Assembly (NCBI GenBank): GCA_037044905.1
Contig: JBAOKB010000083.1
Coordinates: forward strand, 1-64,000
Direction: 5' to 3'
Source of the DNA: Hortaea werneckii
Lineage: Eukaryota > Ascomycota > Dothideomycetes > Mycosphaerellales > Teratosphaeriaceae
Length of the DNA: 64,000 nt
Both the position numbers and the translations under genes were made by a program. The notes beneath the pieces are model-generated. The model worked only from the letters and a program-made list of their open reading frames with translations. It was not told where the DNA came from and made no database searches. Of this stretch, positions 44,418-55,324 are shown one piece after another. Position 1 is the first letter of the stretch; each line of letters begins with the position of its first letter.

Positions 44418-45866
44418 GGTGTGGGATGATTACGCGCAATGCGACGAGACGCCCTCTCTGCCTGACTCTCCCTCTGTCCTCCACTCAATGCGCCTGCGCG
44501 AGTGCAAAGGATTCGACTACTAGCAGCCTCTTCGCTTCGGATGTGGAAATTTGTGCGGCGGCGAGTGAGTGGCTCTATGCCGCGAATATGAAGGGCGTGA
44601 CCACAATCCGAATCTCTCACTCCTCTCTCGAGCTATGCGATCGCGCTTATTATGTCCCCACTGCTTCAATACAGCGACTGACTCTTCCCTTTTGGCTTAT
44701 CTCTTTTCGTCACTGTGCCGGATCGATTCCGCCGTGAACGAGTGTGGACGTGGGTCGGGAAGGGCGACCCCGTGGTGTATCGCGAAATGGATTAAAGGAG
44801 AGTCGGGAGGGCGGCATGAAATCCAATCAAAGGGATTGAAGGGAATTGGTTGAAGATGGGTTGAAGAAGGGAGAGTAGGAGGAGGGAAAGACAGCAAGTA
44901 AGCATGGGGATTAGCTTAAGGAAGCTTACTATGGCAAGTCTGATACTACTAGTACTCATCACACAGAAAGGTCGAGACTCGGACGCTCAGGGCTTACGCA
45001 GCGCAGCTCAGCTCACAGGCACAACGGCCGATCCGGGGTCCAGGGCCAGCTTGCGCAACTGCTCCCCTTCTAGTCTAGTGTCGTATCGGATAGATCCTCC
45101 CTTTTCAACGCTTACAGGGATGTCGACCTCGAGGGGGTTGATACGTCCGAAACTTACTTACTCTAGTCTGTGCTTGAACCGTACAACATACCTTACATAG
45201 TACTCTTGACAGGCAAGACAGGCCTTGATTTCCGGGTGGCAATGTGAGACAATGGAGATGGGTTTGATCGAGTATCCCAGCCAGGACTCGAGAACGAGTA
45301 CCTTAGTCCGCCTAGAATCTAATGTACTGAGCTTCACTTTTCTCATCCCCCCTCTTCTTACTGCAGACTACCTCACCATATCGGGATACTCGCCACCTGC
45401 ACCGATCGACATGTGAAAGACCCGAAGAGCAGGGGGAAACGACGATGGAACGCAACCGCTCTACCTGGGCCGACGCACATGGGCAGATCTAAGCTTACGT
45501 GACGCGGTAGCACCTTGACTGTTATTATTATCCGGAAGGATCATTATCACGCCACCCTTCTCATTCCAACTGGGGAGAATGCAGGATGAAAAGAAGGGAA
45601 TGGGATTGGAAAGGTCAAGTCAAGTCATTTCTCATTCATTACTATTATTCATGATTCATTCAAGTCCAAGTATCATCCTCATCTCACGCATCATTCATGT
45701 CTTCATCACCAATCATAAGCCGCCCTCCCAAAACCGACCCAAGAACCAAAACATCCCCGGATTTCAGGGCCACGAGCCATATCTACCCCAGGCAAACCCA
45801 ATCCCCTCATCCCTCATCTCTCCAAAGAGACAGCCCCTCCCCACCTCTCCCTCTCCAACCTTTCCA
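44418..45866. other. intergenic, no gene seen
   Basis: 1.45 kb. It holds the TM9 promoter on the right of its start and the 3' region of the next minus-strand gene. Frames are short and unrelated to known domains. Confidence 0.5.
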
Positions 45867-47561
45867 TCAACACAGCCGCCTCATCCCGCGCTCCCATCCC
45901 CCTTCCCTCCCCATCTTTGTCCCCTTCTGCTGCTGCCGCTGCGCAACAGCAACCGGCACCCTCCCGTGGAAAAACTCAATCGTATCCGGGTCCGAGAAGC
46001 CCGTGATACGCCAGGAGGTATGGCCCGGGTGGAAGACGGTATCGATGATGGTCTCCGGGTTGCCTTGTGAAGACGAGGAAGGGGAGGGGGTGGTGTAGGG
46101 GGCCAGCAGGTCCGTGAGGCCTTCCGCGCCTGCTGAGGCTGAGGGAGGGGAGGTAGGGGGTGTTAAGGGGAACGAAGGAGGAGTACGAGGTCGATGCTCT
46201 CGAAGCTTCTCCCGGAGCCGTTGGGCTTCAGTCGCGGCCCAGGCTTTCTGGGTCAGGGTGAGAGAGGGCATGGCGTCTATCTGGCGGATGATTTGGTCTT
46301 GTCCGCCATGCTGGTAGACGCCGCGGGGTTCTCTGCCGGGATTCTCCTCGTGCGCCTGCACCCCGGTTGACCCTGAGCTGCTGTTGCTCATGGGGGGATT
46401 GGACTCCGCGCCAGCTGCTGGGGCGCTGATTCCCAGCCCTGCCTCTTTTGGGAGCGCAGGTAACTCCTTCTCCGCGCGGGATCGACTCGTGGACCCAACA
46501 GGGGGCGGTGGAGGCGGTGGAGCCTGGTAGGTGGAAAGATCCACCACCGCAGGGGACGACGGCTTGTCTGACGATTCCTCCTGACTACCGCTGCTCGAGC
46601 TGGCATAGTCAATGAAATCGCCGAATTGCGTGACCCGGTCCTGATGCCCGATGACTTTCCTCGTCCTGGGCGTGGGCTCAGCCGCGCGCGGAGCTGGCGA
46701 AGGCTTTCTCCCCTTGCCAGCGGAGGAAGAAGGCGACGACGAGGTCCCGGAAGAAAGATCCAGTGTCCGCGCCGGCGAGGCGGAGGGTTTTCTTTTGCGC
46801 GGCAGCGCGTTGGGGTAGTACATCCCCGAATCACGCTTGCTCACCTCCCCAACAGCTCTCGTTCCACTCGATGACTCCTGCCTCCGCAAGCCCGTCAGTT
46901 TCCCGAGCCCTTGCTTCGCGCTCTTGGAGAAGGATCGGAATAAACCGGGCTGAGATGCTTTGGCAGGGGAAGAGGCGGCAGTCGAAGGTTCAAGGCCGCG
47001 GACTTGGAAGTTTGAAGGTCCTGCGATCCTCCGATCTTGCTGCCCTTGGAGAGACCCCGCAGAGAGGAATGGAGGTGGTGACTCCAAGGGACCGTCCCAC
47101 GCTCCTTCCAACTTCGCGACCGCTTGGGCGCGGAAGAAGTCTTGGGCTTCCTCTTCTTCAGAGACAGGGGAGGAGGAGTCTGGGTCGGTATCTTCCAGAC
47201 TATGCCTCGTCCAGGGGTCGATGATCTGCGGCGATGCTGTCGACTGCAGAGCCCATGCGGGAGGCTCGGGGCTTAGGTTGTTCACCTTCAGCAGAGCATC
47301 TACACATCCCGCGTAGTCTTCATCGCCGGACTTCATCTGTTTGGGGACGGCCGAGGGGAGGGGTTTTCGGGGCGGGACAGGGACCGTTGTTGGCAGAGAG
47401 GGCACAGGGGGAGCATCATTCGTCCCCGCAACCCGGTCGATGGTGTGGGTTGTCGCTACCGAGTACAAGCTCGGAGGCGACTGGTTTGAGGGCCTTATGG
47501 CCATGATGTGGCTTCTTGGGCCTTCTGGACGGGTGAACGGGTTTCTTATTGGACCGCCCAT
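45867..47561 (-). CDS. disordered Pro/Ser-rich protein, function unknown
   Basis: A single exon of 564 residues from the ATG at 47561; the frame extends 54 bp further with only a TTG. The composition is mostly disordered: Ser/Pro-rich segments, basic patches (NALPRKRKPSASPA), an octaproline-like APPPPPPPVG run and PPSFPLTPPTSPP. Two regions look structured: SEEEEAQDFFRAQAVAKLEG, a helix, and near the C-terminus LTLTQKAWAATEAQRLREKL followed by DTVFHPGHTSWRITGFSDP and TIEFFHGRVPV. No membrane span or catalytic motif. Several polyproline stretches could bind SH3 domains (inference). I do not recognise the family. Confidence 0.72.
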   Translation of the reverse strand: MGGPIRNPFTRPEGPRSHIMAIRPSNQSPPSLYSVATTHTIDRVAGTNDAPPVPSLPTTVPVPPRKPLPSAVPKQMKSGDEDYAGCVDALLKVNNLSPEPPAWALQSTASPQIIDPWTRHSLEDTDPDSSSPVSEEEEAQDFFRAQAVAKLEGAWDGPLESPPPFLSAGSLQGQQDRRIAGPSNFQVRGLEPSTAASSPAKASQPGLFRSFSKSAKQGLGKLTGLRRQESSSGTRAVGEVSKRDSGMYYPNALPRKRKPSASPARTLDLSSGTSSSPSSSAGKGRKPSPAPRAAEPTPRTRKVIGHQDRVTQFGDFIDYASSSSGSQEESSDKPSSPAVVDLSTYQAPPPPPPPVGSTSRSRAEKELPALPKEAGLGISAPAAGAESNPPMSNSSSGSTGVQAHEENPGREPRGVYQHGGQDQIIRQIDAMPSLTLTQKAWAATEAQRLREKLREHRPRTPPSFPLTPPTSPPSASAGAEGLTDLLAPYTTPSPSSSSQGNPETIIDTVFHPGHTSWRITGFSDPDTIEFFHGRVPVAVAQRQQQKGTKMGREGGWERGMRRLC

Positions 47562-48975
47562 GTTTGCTGTTTTCTTCTTTGAATCTCTCTTGAAGAGGCT
47601 TCTTTTGAAAGACAAGTTTTGTTCCTATTCCTTTTTCTTTCTCCGATAGCCAGTATCGAGAAAGAAGACAGGAAGGGTAGGGTTTGCCTTTCGAAGCCCA
47701 AGTCTTCGAGGGAAAAGAAGTCAAAGTGTTGCAAGACTTCAAGACCCTTGTGTCTGGCGATGATGCCCTTCGACATTTGTACTCCGCAGAGATCTCGAAG
47801 TCGAAGAGAATGACCATTGTGGGTTTTGTTGTATCTGGCGGCTTTGTTCGCCAGACAAAAACAATGTCATTGTGCCATTTTCGCTCCGGTCGGTGGAGAA
47901 GCCTTGCGAAACACACAACACAATGCCGTTGTTAATTTCCCGCGCATGGCGGAGAGGTCTGCGTGCTCACGCTCCATCCTTCGTGAGAAAGGGAGGGGTG
48001 GAGTGGGGGGGGGGCGGGGGAGGAAACGAAGATCTATGCTCTGTTCGTCTCGCTGGCTTGTAGCCTATACTGTATTTCTTTGTTCTGTGGCAAGCAGGTT
48101 AGAGGAATTCTACGGTGTATGGGATTTATAGGGGATTGAAGAACAGGGGATAGGTACATTTACTGGATTATACGGAGTATTCGAGAAAGAAAGAGAGAGA
48201 CTTCGCGAGGCGGACGGAGCTGAGCAATGATTCGATGATTCGCCCATAGGACGTCTTCTGCCCATGGTAACCTGACTCGAGGCCGCGGGAAGCGAGACTA
48301 AGATGGATGAAAGAGAAGTTCATCGTTTGTTCGAGGACCAAGCGGCGGTGAGTGAGAGCAACGAGCATAGGAGTGAGCGGAACTCGTCTAGATACTCTCG
48401 AAAGCAGGCGAGTTTTGGTGAAATAGGATATCCATTATCAGGGAATATATCGTCTTTGATCCCTGGTATTCCGTGTTAGCGAAAGAGGTCAGATTTGAGA
48501 GCGTCGATGCTCGCCTACGATTGCGGTAAAGACTGTTGTGACTGCCAGTGAAGACAAGGCTGTTTTCAAGTAGACACCAGAGGAATAATGCTTGAGGTAA
48601 GAATGAATTGGAATAATAAGGCGAAGCGCGGAGTGAATGAAGATAAGAGGTGCTGAAAGAATGTGGCAGAGAAGAAAAAAGAAGACAGCGGTTCAAAGTA
48701 TGACAGGAGGTCATTGTTGTTTGGGGTAGCAAGATTTCAGGGGGCGGTGTGACTTGGCCGCACTGATGATGCACTTATCCGTCTCCCAGAAAGCTATCCC
48801 AGCCACCGTGATGGGATTTGCAGCTTCAATCTGCTCAATCCACACCTAATGAGTGCAAGATCTGCGTAAATGTAGGGCAGGTCAACCAGAGATCAAGATC
48901 AAATCAGACGGAAATCCAAGAAATTACCAACGAATACTTGTCTACCTACCGGTTTCCCTAACCTCAACTGGCTCT
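47562..48975. other. intergenic, no gene seen
   Basis: 1.4 kb upstream of the disordered-protein gene and downstream of the sterol methyltransferase gene. It includes a G-rich run at about 48005-48023. Open frames start only with non-ATG codons or lack features. Confidence 0.5.
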
Positions 48976-50191
48976 TCAAGCACCCTTAACCTTCTCCACC
49001 TCCGCCTTCTTACAAACCATAACCCACATAGGGGTGAAAATATCCAACTTCCCTCCGTTCGCCACACTCCTCACGCACGCATGCATGGTATACCCCATCT
49101 GCACGGCCTCCTTGGGCATCACCCCCAACCAACACAACACATGCGCCATCAGCTGCTTGGTCCAGAAAACCAGCGGACTCATCTCCAGAACGCGCTGGAA
49201 GTCCTCCCAGCCGCGCGCATAACGGATATTACCCCCGGGTGCATACCACCAGGGGCGTTCGGACCGCCACGCCATGTTCTCATCGTGTTGGATCTCGAAG
49301 CCTGTGGCGACGAGGGACTTCCGGACGTGGGAGAGTAGCGGCATGTTGGTGATGCCGTTGCCGAATTCGATCGCGTTGCGGATGTGCCGGTGTCGGGCGT
49401 TGGACTCCTGGTACTTGTCCGTCATGACCCAGTCGTGGAACCCGAATTGTCCACCGGGCTTCAGCACGCGGTGGATTTCAGCGTAGACATCCTTGACGTC
49501 GGGCGCGTAGCACAGAGCGTCGAAGGCGTAGACTGCGTCGAAGCTTTCGTCTTCGAAAGGTAATTTCTGTCAAGATTAAACTCCATTAGACAACTGTCAA
49601 TGTTTCCGGGGAGGAGCATGTGCCTACCATAAAATCCGCCTTAACATGCACCATCCTCCCTTCCAACCCAGCCTCCTTCGTCAAAACCCTACCCCGCTCA
49701 ATATGCCACTCGTTCCGCGTGACGCCCGTCACAAAACACCTTTTCTCGCTCGCGATCGTCCTAGCCGGTCCCCCAACCCCACACCCGACATCCAAGACCT
49801 TCATGCCCTCCTTGATCCCCACAAGGCCCGCGAACATGGTATCGTACTCGTGCATGCTAGCCTGGATGCCCTTGCCGGGGGAGACGGGACAGTAGTGGAA
49901 GGTCTGGCCCCAGAAGTGCTCGTAGATGGGCGAGACGAAGTTGTAGTAGTCGTCGGAGACCTGGCCGGCGTCGGCGGCGCGCGCGGCGCGGTCGTGCGAG
50001 GTGTGCGATCCCCGCCGCTGGAGCTGGTCTTGCCAGTGCGCGTTGTAGGCGTTGGTCATCTTCTCGAGCTCGTAGGCTTGCGAGACGTGCGTGTTGTCGT
50101 TCGGGTCTTGGGCGCGTTCATTTTTGGGGCGTACGGGACCGGCGGCGGCGGTGGCGGTGGTGGTGGCCGGGGCACTGGTTGGTTCGGCCAT
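48976..50191 (-). CDS. erg6: sterol 24-C-methyltransferase
   Basis: Adds the C-24 methyl group to zymosterol-type sterols in ergosterol synthesis, at the ER or lipid droplets. Exons 50191-49628 and 49566-48976 (61-bp intron, phase 0) give 384 residues. Family signs: YNFVSPIYEHFWGQTFHYCP, the SAM-binding motif VLDVGCGVGGPARTIA near residue 130, GVTRNEWHIERGR, LPFEDESFDAVYAFDALCYA, VYAEIHRVLKPGGQFGFHDW and ERPWWYAPGG. The C-terminal sterol-methyltransferase domain is complete. The first 40 residues are Ala/Thr/Pro-rich. The start is the only ATG before the conserved region. Confidence 0.96.
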
Positions 50192-50787
50192 GGTGGGTGG
50201 AATGTCCTTGATGTGGCGAGGTAACGTTTGACAGTGGGTGTTCTGCTAGTGACGGCGTTCGCGACCTCAGCAATCGAACGGTAGAAGGTGGATGCGTAGA
50301 TTAGTAGCTGGTTTTGACAAGACTGATGTGTCTTGGCGTTCCGCTTTTGTCTTTTCAACTAGGAACATTCCCCAGAACAATAGTAACTTCCTAATTCGGA
50401 ATCTCTGGTTCCGAGCGCATTCGAACTTGCAGATATTGACAAAGATTTGTCCGGAAACCAGTATGTTCCACAATCGGACCTCGACGTATGCCCAATTACC
50501 ATTTGCATGGTGCGAAACCGACCCGTCAGCTCAACCCGACATTTTGCAAATCCAATGGCGCGGTACGTATGTCAGTGAGAGCATGCACGCATTGAGTAAA
50601 CGCTTACCTCACACTGTCCCGGCCAGTACATGGTACAACAGAAGTGCTAAATGTACAATTCACCCCTGTCTACCTACCTACAGACAAACCCCCAGAAGCA
50701 GTATAGCATAGCTTTCTATTGTAGGAATTACACTTACTGCACCTCCCGCGCACTTAGAATCTGCTCTCCAACCCACATCTTCTCAGT
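50192..50787. other. intergenic
   Basis: About 600 bp holding the erg6 promoter and the 3' end of the MPP-beta gene, both on the minus strand. No further gene. Confidence 0.6.
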
Positions 50788-52354
50788 CTACGACAACATC
50801 CTCGTCATATCGTTCCTGATTCTCGCGTAGTCAAGCAGACCCTCAATCTGGCCCACTGCGCTGATAGCAATGTCCTTGTCCCACAGCTTCCTCTGGGCAA
50901 AGCTCATGACGTCCTTGGCGGTGATGCTGTCAACTGCCCTCTCAACCTCCTCTGGGCTCAATCTCCTGCCAGTGGTGATGATCTGGCGTCCAATGTCCTC
51001 CGCCACAGCGGTGGTGCCGTCCAGAGACAGCAGGATGGAAGCCTTCAGCTGGGCCTTCGCACGCTCGACCTCGGCATCGCCGACCTGGAAGGAGAGACGC
51101 GACCACTCACGGAGAGTGAAGTGGACAAGGTCGTCAATGCGGGTGAAGTTGTCCGTTACAAGGTAGATACCCCAGAGACCGGTGTCGGAGTAGGAGGTGC
51201 TGAAGGACATGAAGGAGTTGGCGAGCTTGTGCTCGTGCACGAAAGTGCTGAGCTTGCTACCAAGGTAAGGAGAGTTACCCATGGCGCGGTCCCAGTTGCC
51301 AACGATAGCCTGGGTGACAAGGGCGGTGAAGTAGTCGTCATCCTTCCAGCTGACACCCTCGACAGCGATCGCAATGTTAGCAGTGGGCATGGTGTCGTCT
51401 CTTATCCTGACCTCAGAGCCAACGAAGTCCGGCTTGGCCTCCAGACCACGCACAGCGGCAGATGGCTGGGAGTTGGGGTTCTGCTGGGGCATCTTGGAGA
51501 AGTGCTTCTCGGCCAGCTCGACGAGCTGCTCGTGGGGGACACCACCGGCGCCAACCAACACCATGCGGTCAGCAGTGTAGTTGGTCTTGATGTAGTTCTC
51601 AAGGTCGTTACGCTGGATGGACTGGATGTTCTCCTTGGGGCCCAGGATGGTGCGGCCGAGCGGCTGGTTCTGGAAGGCGGTGGCGTGCAAGTGGTCGAAA
51701 ACAACCTCCTCCATCTGCTTGTCCACCTCCTCTTGCTCACGCAGGATGACGTCTCGCTCACGCTCGATAGCGGATGGCTCGAGCTTGGAGTTCTGCAGGA
51801 TGTCGGAGAGGATGTCGACGGTGGCGGGGACGTCGGAGTTGAAGGCCTTGGCGTAGTAGACGGTGTTCTCGCGCGAGGTGTAGGCGTTGAGGTGACCGCC
51901 CATGTTCTCGATCTCGAGCTCGAGCTGGTTCTGGGTACGCTTCTGGGTGCCCTTGAAGGCCAAGTGCTCGAGGAAGTGGGCGGTGCCGTTGGTGCGGTCA
52001 GTCTCGGCGCGCGAGCCAGCATCTATCCAGACGCCGACGGTGGCTGCAGAGTGTCAGTATCCATCCGCTTATTGGTCTCCGAGAGATGGGGTAAGTCCAT
52101 ACAGGTCTGCGCGTAGGGGGCGTGCTCAGTCGCGATCTAGTGGCGTCGTCCCATCAGCTTCCATACTCTGAGTCCCTATTACTACCATAACACCTTACCG
52201 TGAAGCCGTTGGAGAGGGTGGTGCTCTTCATGCTCGACTGGCCGACCGGGGTCGCAAAGGCCCTCCTGGCTGGAGTAGCAATGGAGGGCTTGACGGAGCG
52301 CTGGAGGCCCTTGGTGAGGCCTCCCCTGAAGCCCCGCGCAATTGTTGAGGCCAT
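50788..52354 (-). CDS. mas1: mitochondrial processing peptidase beta subunit
   Basis: Catalytic subunit of the matrix peptidase that removes mitochondrial presequences; in some fungi it doubles as a complex III core protein. Exons 52354-52199, 52136-52103 (34 nt) and 52043-50788 give 481 residues. The small middle exon encodes IATEHAPYAQT and is needed to reach STVGVWIDAGSRAETDR. The zinc-protease signature is intact: HFLEH (HxxEH) in NGTAHFLEHLAFKGT, with the downstream Glu in the NTVYYAKAF / ERERDVILREQEEVD region. The N-terminus is a basic mitochondrial presequence, MASTIARGFRGGLTKGLQRS. It shares a 367-bp divergent promoter with sdh4. Confidence 0.95.
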
Positions 52355-52721
52355 CCTCGCGTAGATCTGGGAGGACGAAGGGAGAGAGAGTGTGTGGGAG
52401 CGGTGGTGACAATGGATGGGGGGCGGAATCGACTGGGCGGCGCTGCGATGCCAGCGAGAAGTTCGTCGGAGCTGCTGCAGTGCCCGGGAAGCGCCGCTAT
52501 GGTGCAAGTGCCTGAGGCTGTTCACGACTCAGCAGGTTGGACGGGCTAAGCAGGAAGCTGGGCCAATCGCAGCGGAGCGATTATGCCCGGAAGCCATTGC
52601 CGAGGCCGTCCGCGATCGCAGTCGGAAGCAGCTGGACGTGCAGCACCTACATACAGGACCAGTAGAGCACGTCGGCGACCACTACAGTCCACCACATCTC
52701 CGCTCCTCAAGACTCGTAGCA
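52355..52721. promoter_or_regulatory. divergent promoter of MPP-beta and Sdh4
   Basis: 367 bp separate the start codons of two divergently transcribed mitochondrial genes. The arrangement would allow joint control; no specific factor site is claimed. Confidence 0.6.
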
Positions 52722-53417
52722 ATGGCCTCACTCGCTCTGCGTCCTGCACTCAGGCAGGCCACCGCCCGCTCCGTCCTCCCCGCCTTCCGCTTCCAACATC
52801 TCGCCCAGCGATCGCCCATTGTCGCGCAGACCTCCGGCTTCCAGACCTCCAGCAGACGAGCCATTCTTCCTCCGCTGCCGCAGAAGATCAAGGGCACTGT
52901 GAACGATGCCTACGAAGCCCCGGAGCCACACCCGCAGCACGGAAGCTATCACTGGACCTTTGACAGGTACGGCATCAGACCGGAAGATACATACGGCTTA
53001 TTATGCCATGACGCCAATCGCTAACGGGGGATGATAGAATTGTCTCCATAGGAGTGCTGCCTCTGACCGTTGCTCCTTTCGCCGCCGGCTCGCTCAGCCC
53101 GCTCCTGGACGGTGCCTTCATTTCTCTGCTGATCATCCACACTTACACCGGCTTCCAGTACGTTTGCTTTCTGCCCTCTGGCTCCGCTTTGGGCCTACGA
53201 TTATGGTGATACTGACATTTAACCCGCTAGGAACGTAATAACCGACTACCTTCCGAAATGGCGCGTGCCCCGCTGGCGTAAGGCCTTTGAGTACGCCAAC
53301 ATGCTTGCCGTGCTTGTCGTTGGATGGGGATACTATGAGTTCGAGACTAACGACGTGGGCCTGACTGAGGCCGTGAGGAAGATCTGGAAGGCGCCTAGCG
53401 AGAAAAGAGAGGCATAG
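52722..53417 (+). CDS. sdh4: succinate dehydrogenase membrane anchor subunit (Sdh4/CybS)
   Basis: Inner-membrane anchor of complex II, contributing to ubiquinone and haem binding. Exons 52722-52966, 53038-53157 and 53231-53417 (introns 71 and 73 bp) give 183 residues with consistent phase. The basic presequence starts MASLALRPALRQATARSV. The mature part has PHPQHGSYHWTFDRIVSIG, spans IGVLPLTVAPFAAGS and FISLLIIHTYTGFQNVITDY (His and Asp-Tyr of the haem/quinone region), then LPKWRVPRWRKAFEYANM and a third span LAVLVVGWGYYEF. Small size and layout match fungal Sdh4. Confidence 0.94.
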
Positions 53418-53692
53418 GCGAGGACTTATGTGTATCATCGGACAATGATCTTATCGAATACTTGATTTTTGAGAGTGGTGTATATACCATGTGTACGGCT
53501 TAGCACCAAGGGGAACAGCTTTTCGCTGAGTATTACGTCCTTTGGAACAGCAGCGTGCTAATTACTTAACTCATGAAGCTTATAAAGGAATACCCATGCG
53601 GTGATACTTGGCGGCAGTGTGAGAGGCGAAAGCTTAATCCCAGCCGGGTACGGGTAGCGCTTTAAATTCCTCTACTCACGACGATACTACGC

Positions 53693-54655
53693 TTAGGAAG
53701 AGGAAAACAAAGTGTCCAACCAAGAGTACCGCTCATTCCCGAACCACGTCTCCATACTACCCTTGGGAACCGCCAACCAAGCGTCAAGCCCTACAGCCTG
53801 CCTCACCACCATCCTCGTAACAAGAAGCACAGCAAGCGCGCTTAGCTGCACGCGGAAATGCTTCCAATCCCTCACCTCGCCCCACAACTTCTGACCTAGC
53901 ACCATAGCCCGACCGGTGCATTCAGAGACCTGCCTATCCCCGCACACAGAAGCAATGAACTGGAAGGTCCCGCCTAGTAGGAACCACGGGAGCGAGTCGT
54001 CGTCTCTCCAGAAACTCGTAGCGGAGAGGCTGTGGTAGGTCAGCAGGAGACTGGCGTTCGTGACTGCTACGGCGAGGATGGCGAGGATATAGTATCGAGC
54101 AATCTCTCCCCGAGACAGCTCGAGATCGGGTTGTGCTGTTCCGGCTTCGAGAGTGATGGTCTCGGTTGTGCCTGTGCTTGTAGGGACGTTCAACCTCACA
54201 GGCAGGGATAGCGGCTCCTCTGCGGCTACGTCGCAGCTCTCCTTCTCCTGTTGCTCTACGGTCAACCCGTCCGTGTGGGTCACAGCGTCTTCAGTCGACG
54301 CTGTGGCGCCGCTGCTAGTATTCTCATCAGGCCACCTCAGCGCATCGGTGGTCTTGGCGACCAGTTTCGTCATTGCCAGAGGCGTCCCAATGTAGTGGAG
54401 CTGCGGTAACAGCATCAGCATCATGGCCGGTGCGAATGGGATCCATAGAAGTAGCGTCGTTAAGATGGGTTCGATAATCCCATATGCGATTCCTAACTGC
54501 ACTGCCGAGGGGTGCTTGGCAGCGACTGCATGGTGTTCATGGACCGAAGGCGAGATGAGCCAGGCGTTTGTGCCGAGGATGGTTTCGTGGATTAAACACA
54601 GAACGTAGATTACTGTGCCTGTAATTGGGAACAGTGTGTCGGTGCCAAAGCTCAT
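53693..54655 (-). CDS. hypothetical multi-span membrane protein
   Basis: A single exon of 320 residues from the ATG at 54655. About six hydrophobic segments: FPITGTVIYVLCLIHETILG, IAYGIIEPILTTLLLWIPF, PAMMLMLLPQLHYIG, then an acidic/polar loop (about residues 110-180), YYILAILAVAVTNASLLLTY, LPWFLLGGTFQFIASVCGD and LSALAVLLVTRMVV. The C-terminus reads WFGNERYSWLDTLFSS. There is no motif I recognise and no signal peptide beyond the first span. It converges on sdh4 (275 bp between stops). Confidence 0.72.
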   Translation of the reverse strand: MSFGTDTLFPITGTVIYVLCLIHETILGTNAWLISPSVHEHHAVAAKHPSAVQLGIAYGIIEPILTTLLLWIPFAPAMMLMLLPQLHYIGTPLAMTKLVAKTTDALRWPDENTSSGATASTEDAVTHTDGLTVEQQEKESCDVAAEEPLSLPVRLNVPTSTGTTETITLEAGTAQPDLELSRGEIARYYILAILAVAVTNASLLLTYHSLSATSFWRDDDSLPWFLLGGTFQFIASVCGDRQVSECTGRAMVLGQKLWGEVRDWKHFRVQLSALAVLLVTRMVVRQAVGLDAWLAVPKGSMETWFGNERYSWLDTLFSSS

Positions 54656-55324
54656 GGTTGGCGAGTGGGTTTAATGACAGCTCGACGGAGTCTTGCGCTG
54701 CAACATCTGCTAGTTGTAATTGAAAGAACATGTGGTTGCGAATGAGTGATTTCCCAGATGTTGTCGGGTCCAAGTCCGAGCCTGTTAGACACACAAGATT
54801 ACTATGTATGTACGGGTTTGAGATGTGATGAGGTCAAGTCGTGCCAAAAGCACAGAGTGGCTTTGCGTTCCTTCCTTCCGCGGGAGGAATGGACCGAAGC
54901 TTCTCCGTCCGACGAACAAGCTTTCGGTTGCTTTCACAAGCTCAAGTTACGAGACGGCGAGTGTACAGTCTCAGTAGGCACGGCACACAGCATCTTTCGT
55001 GGACGTTCGCATGCAAACAAGGAGACAGATCTCGTTAATGCGGCAGGTTCCGAGAGTGTCGGAAATACGTACCTGAGATCAGTACATGCAGGTGGTCTGA
55101 TCGGGTCTAGTCCGAGTTGCTGCATTTCCGCGCGCCTAAGGCACCAAATCTGGTGGCTGGTGCGACCCGACCTGGATACCTATATTCAGGGACGCATTGG
55201 AAACCTTGGAACCCTGTCCATTATTACGGGTGGCACGACGCACCTCCACTCAGCTTGAAGTCCTTTCCATTAAGCTAGAAGCTTTTCAATCAAATCTGCA
55301 CAATCATTCACTTTAGTGCCTCAT
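54656..55324. other. divergent intergenic region
   Basis: About 670 bp. A plus-strand open frame at 54746-55258 (170 codons) lacks any ATG near its start and shows no domain; I do not call it. Confidence 0.5.

Noticed and set aside
48388..48774. Minus-strand frame of 128 codons upstream of the disordered-protein gene
   Set aside because: No ATG start and no recognisable protein features.
51121..52116. Plus-strand frame of 331 codons
   Set aside because: Antisense to MPP-beta; Val/Leu/Gly-rich shadow typical of GC-biased codons read backwards.
54746..55258. Plus-strand frame of 170 codons
   Set aside because: Starts with GTG only, has no domain or splice partner, and lies in a divergent promoter region.
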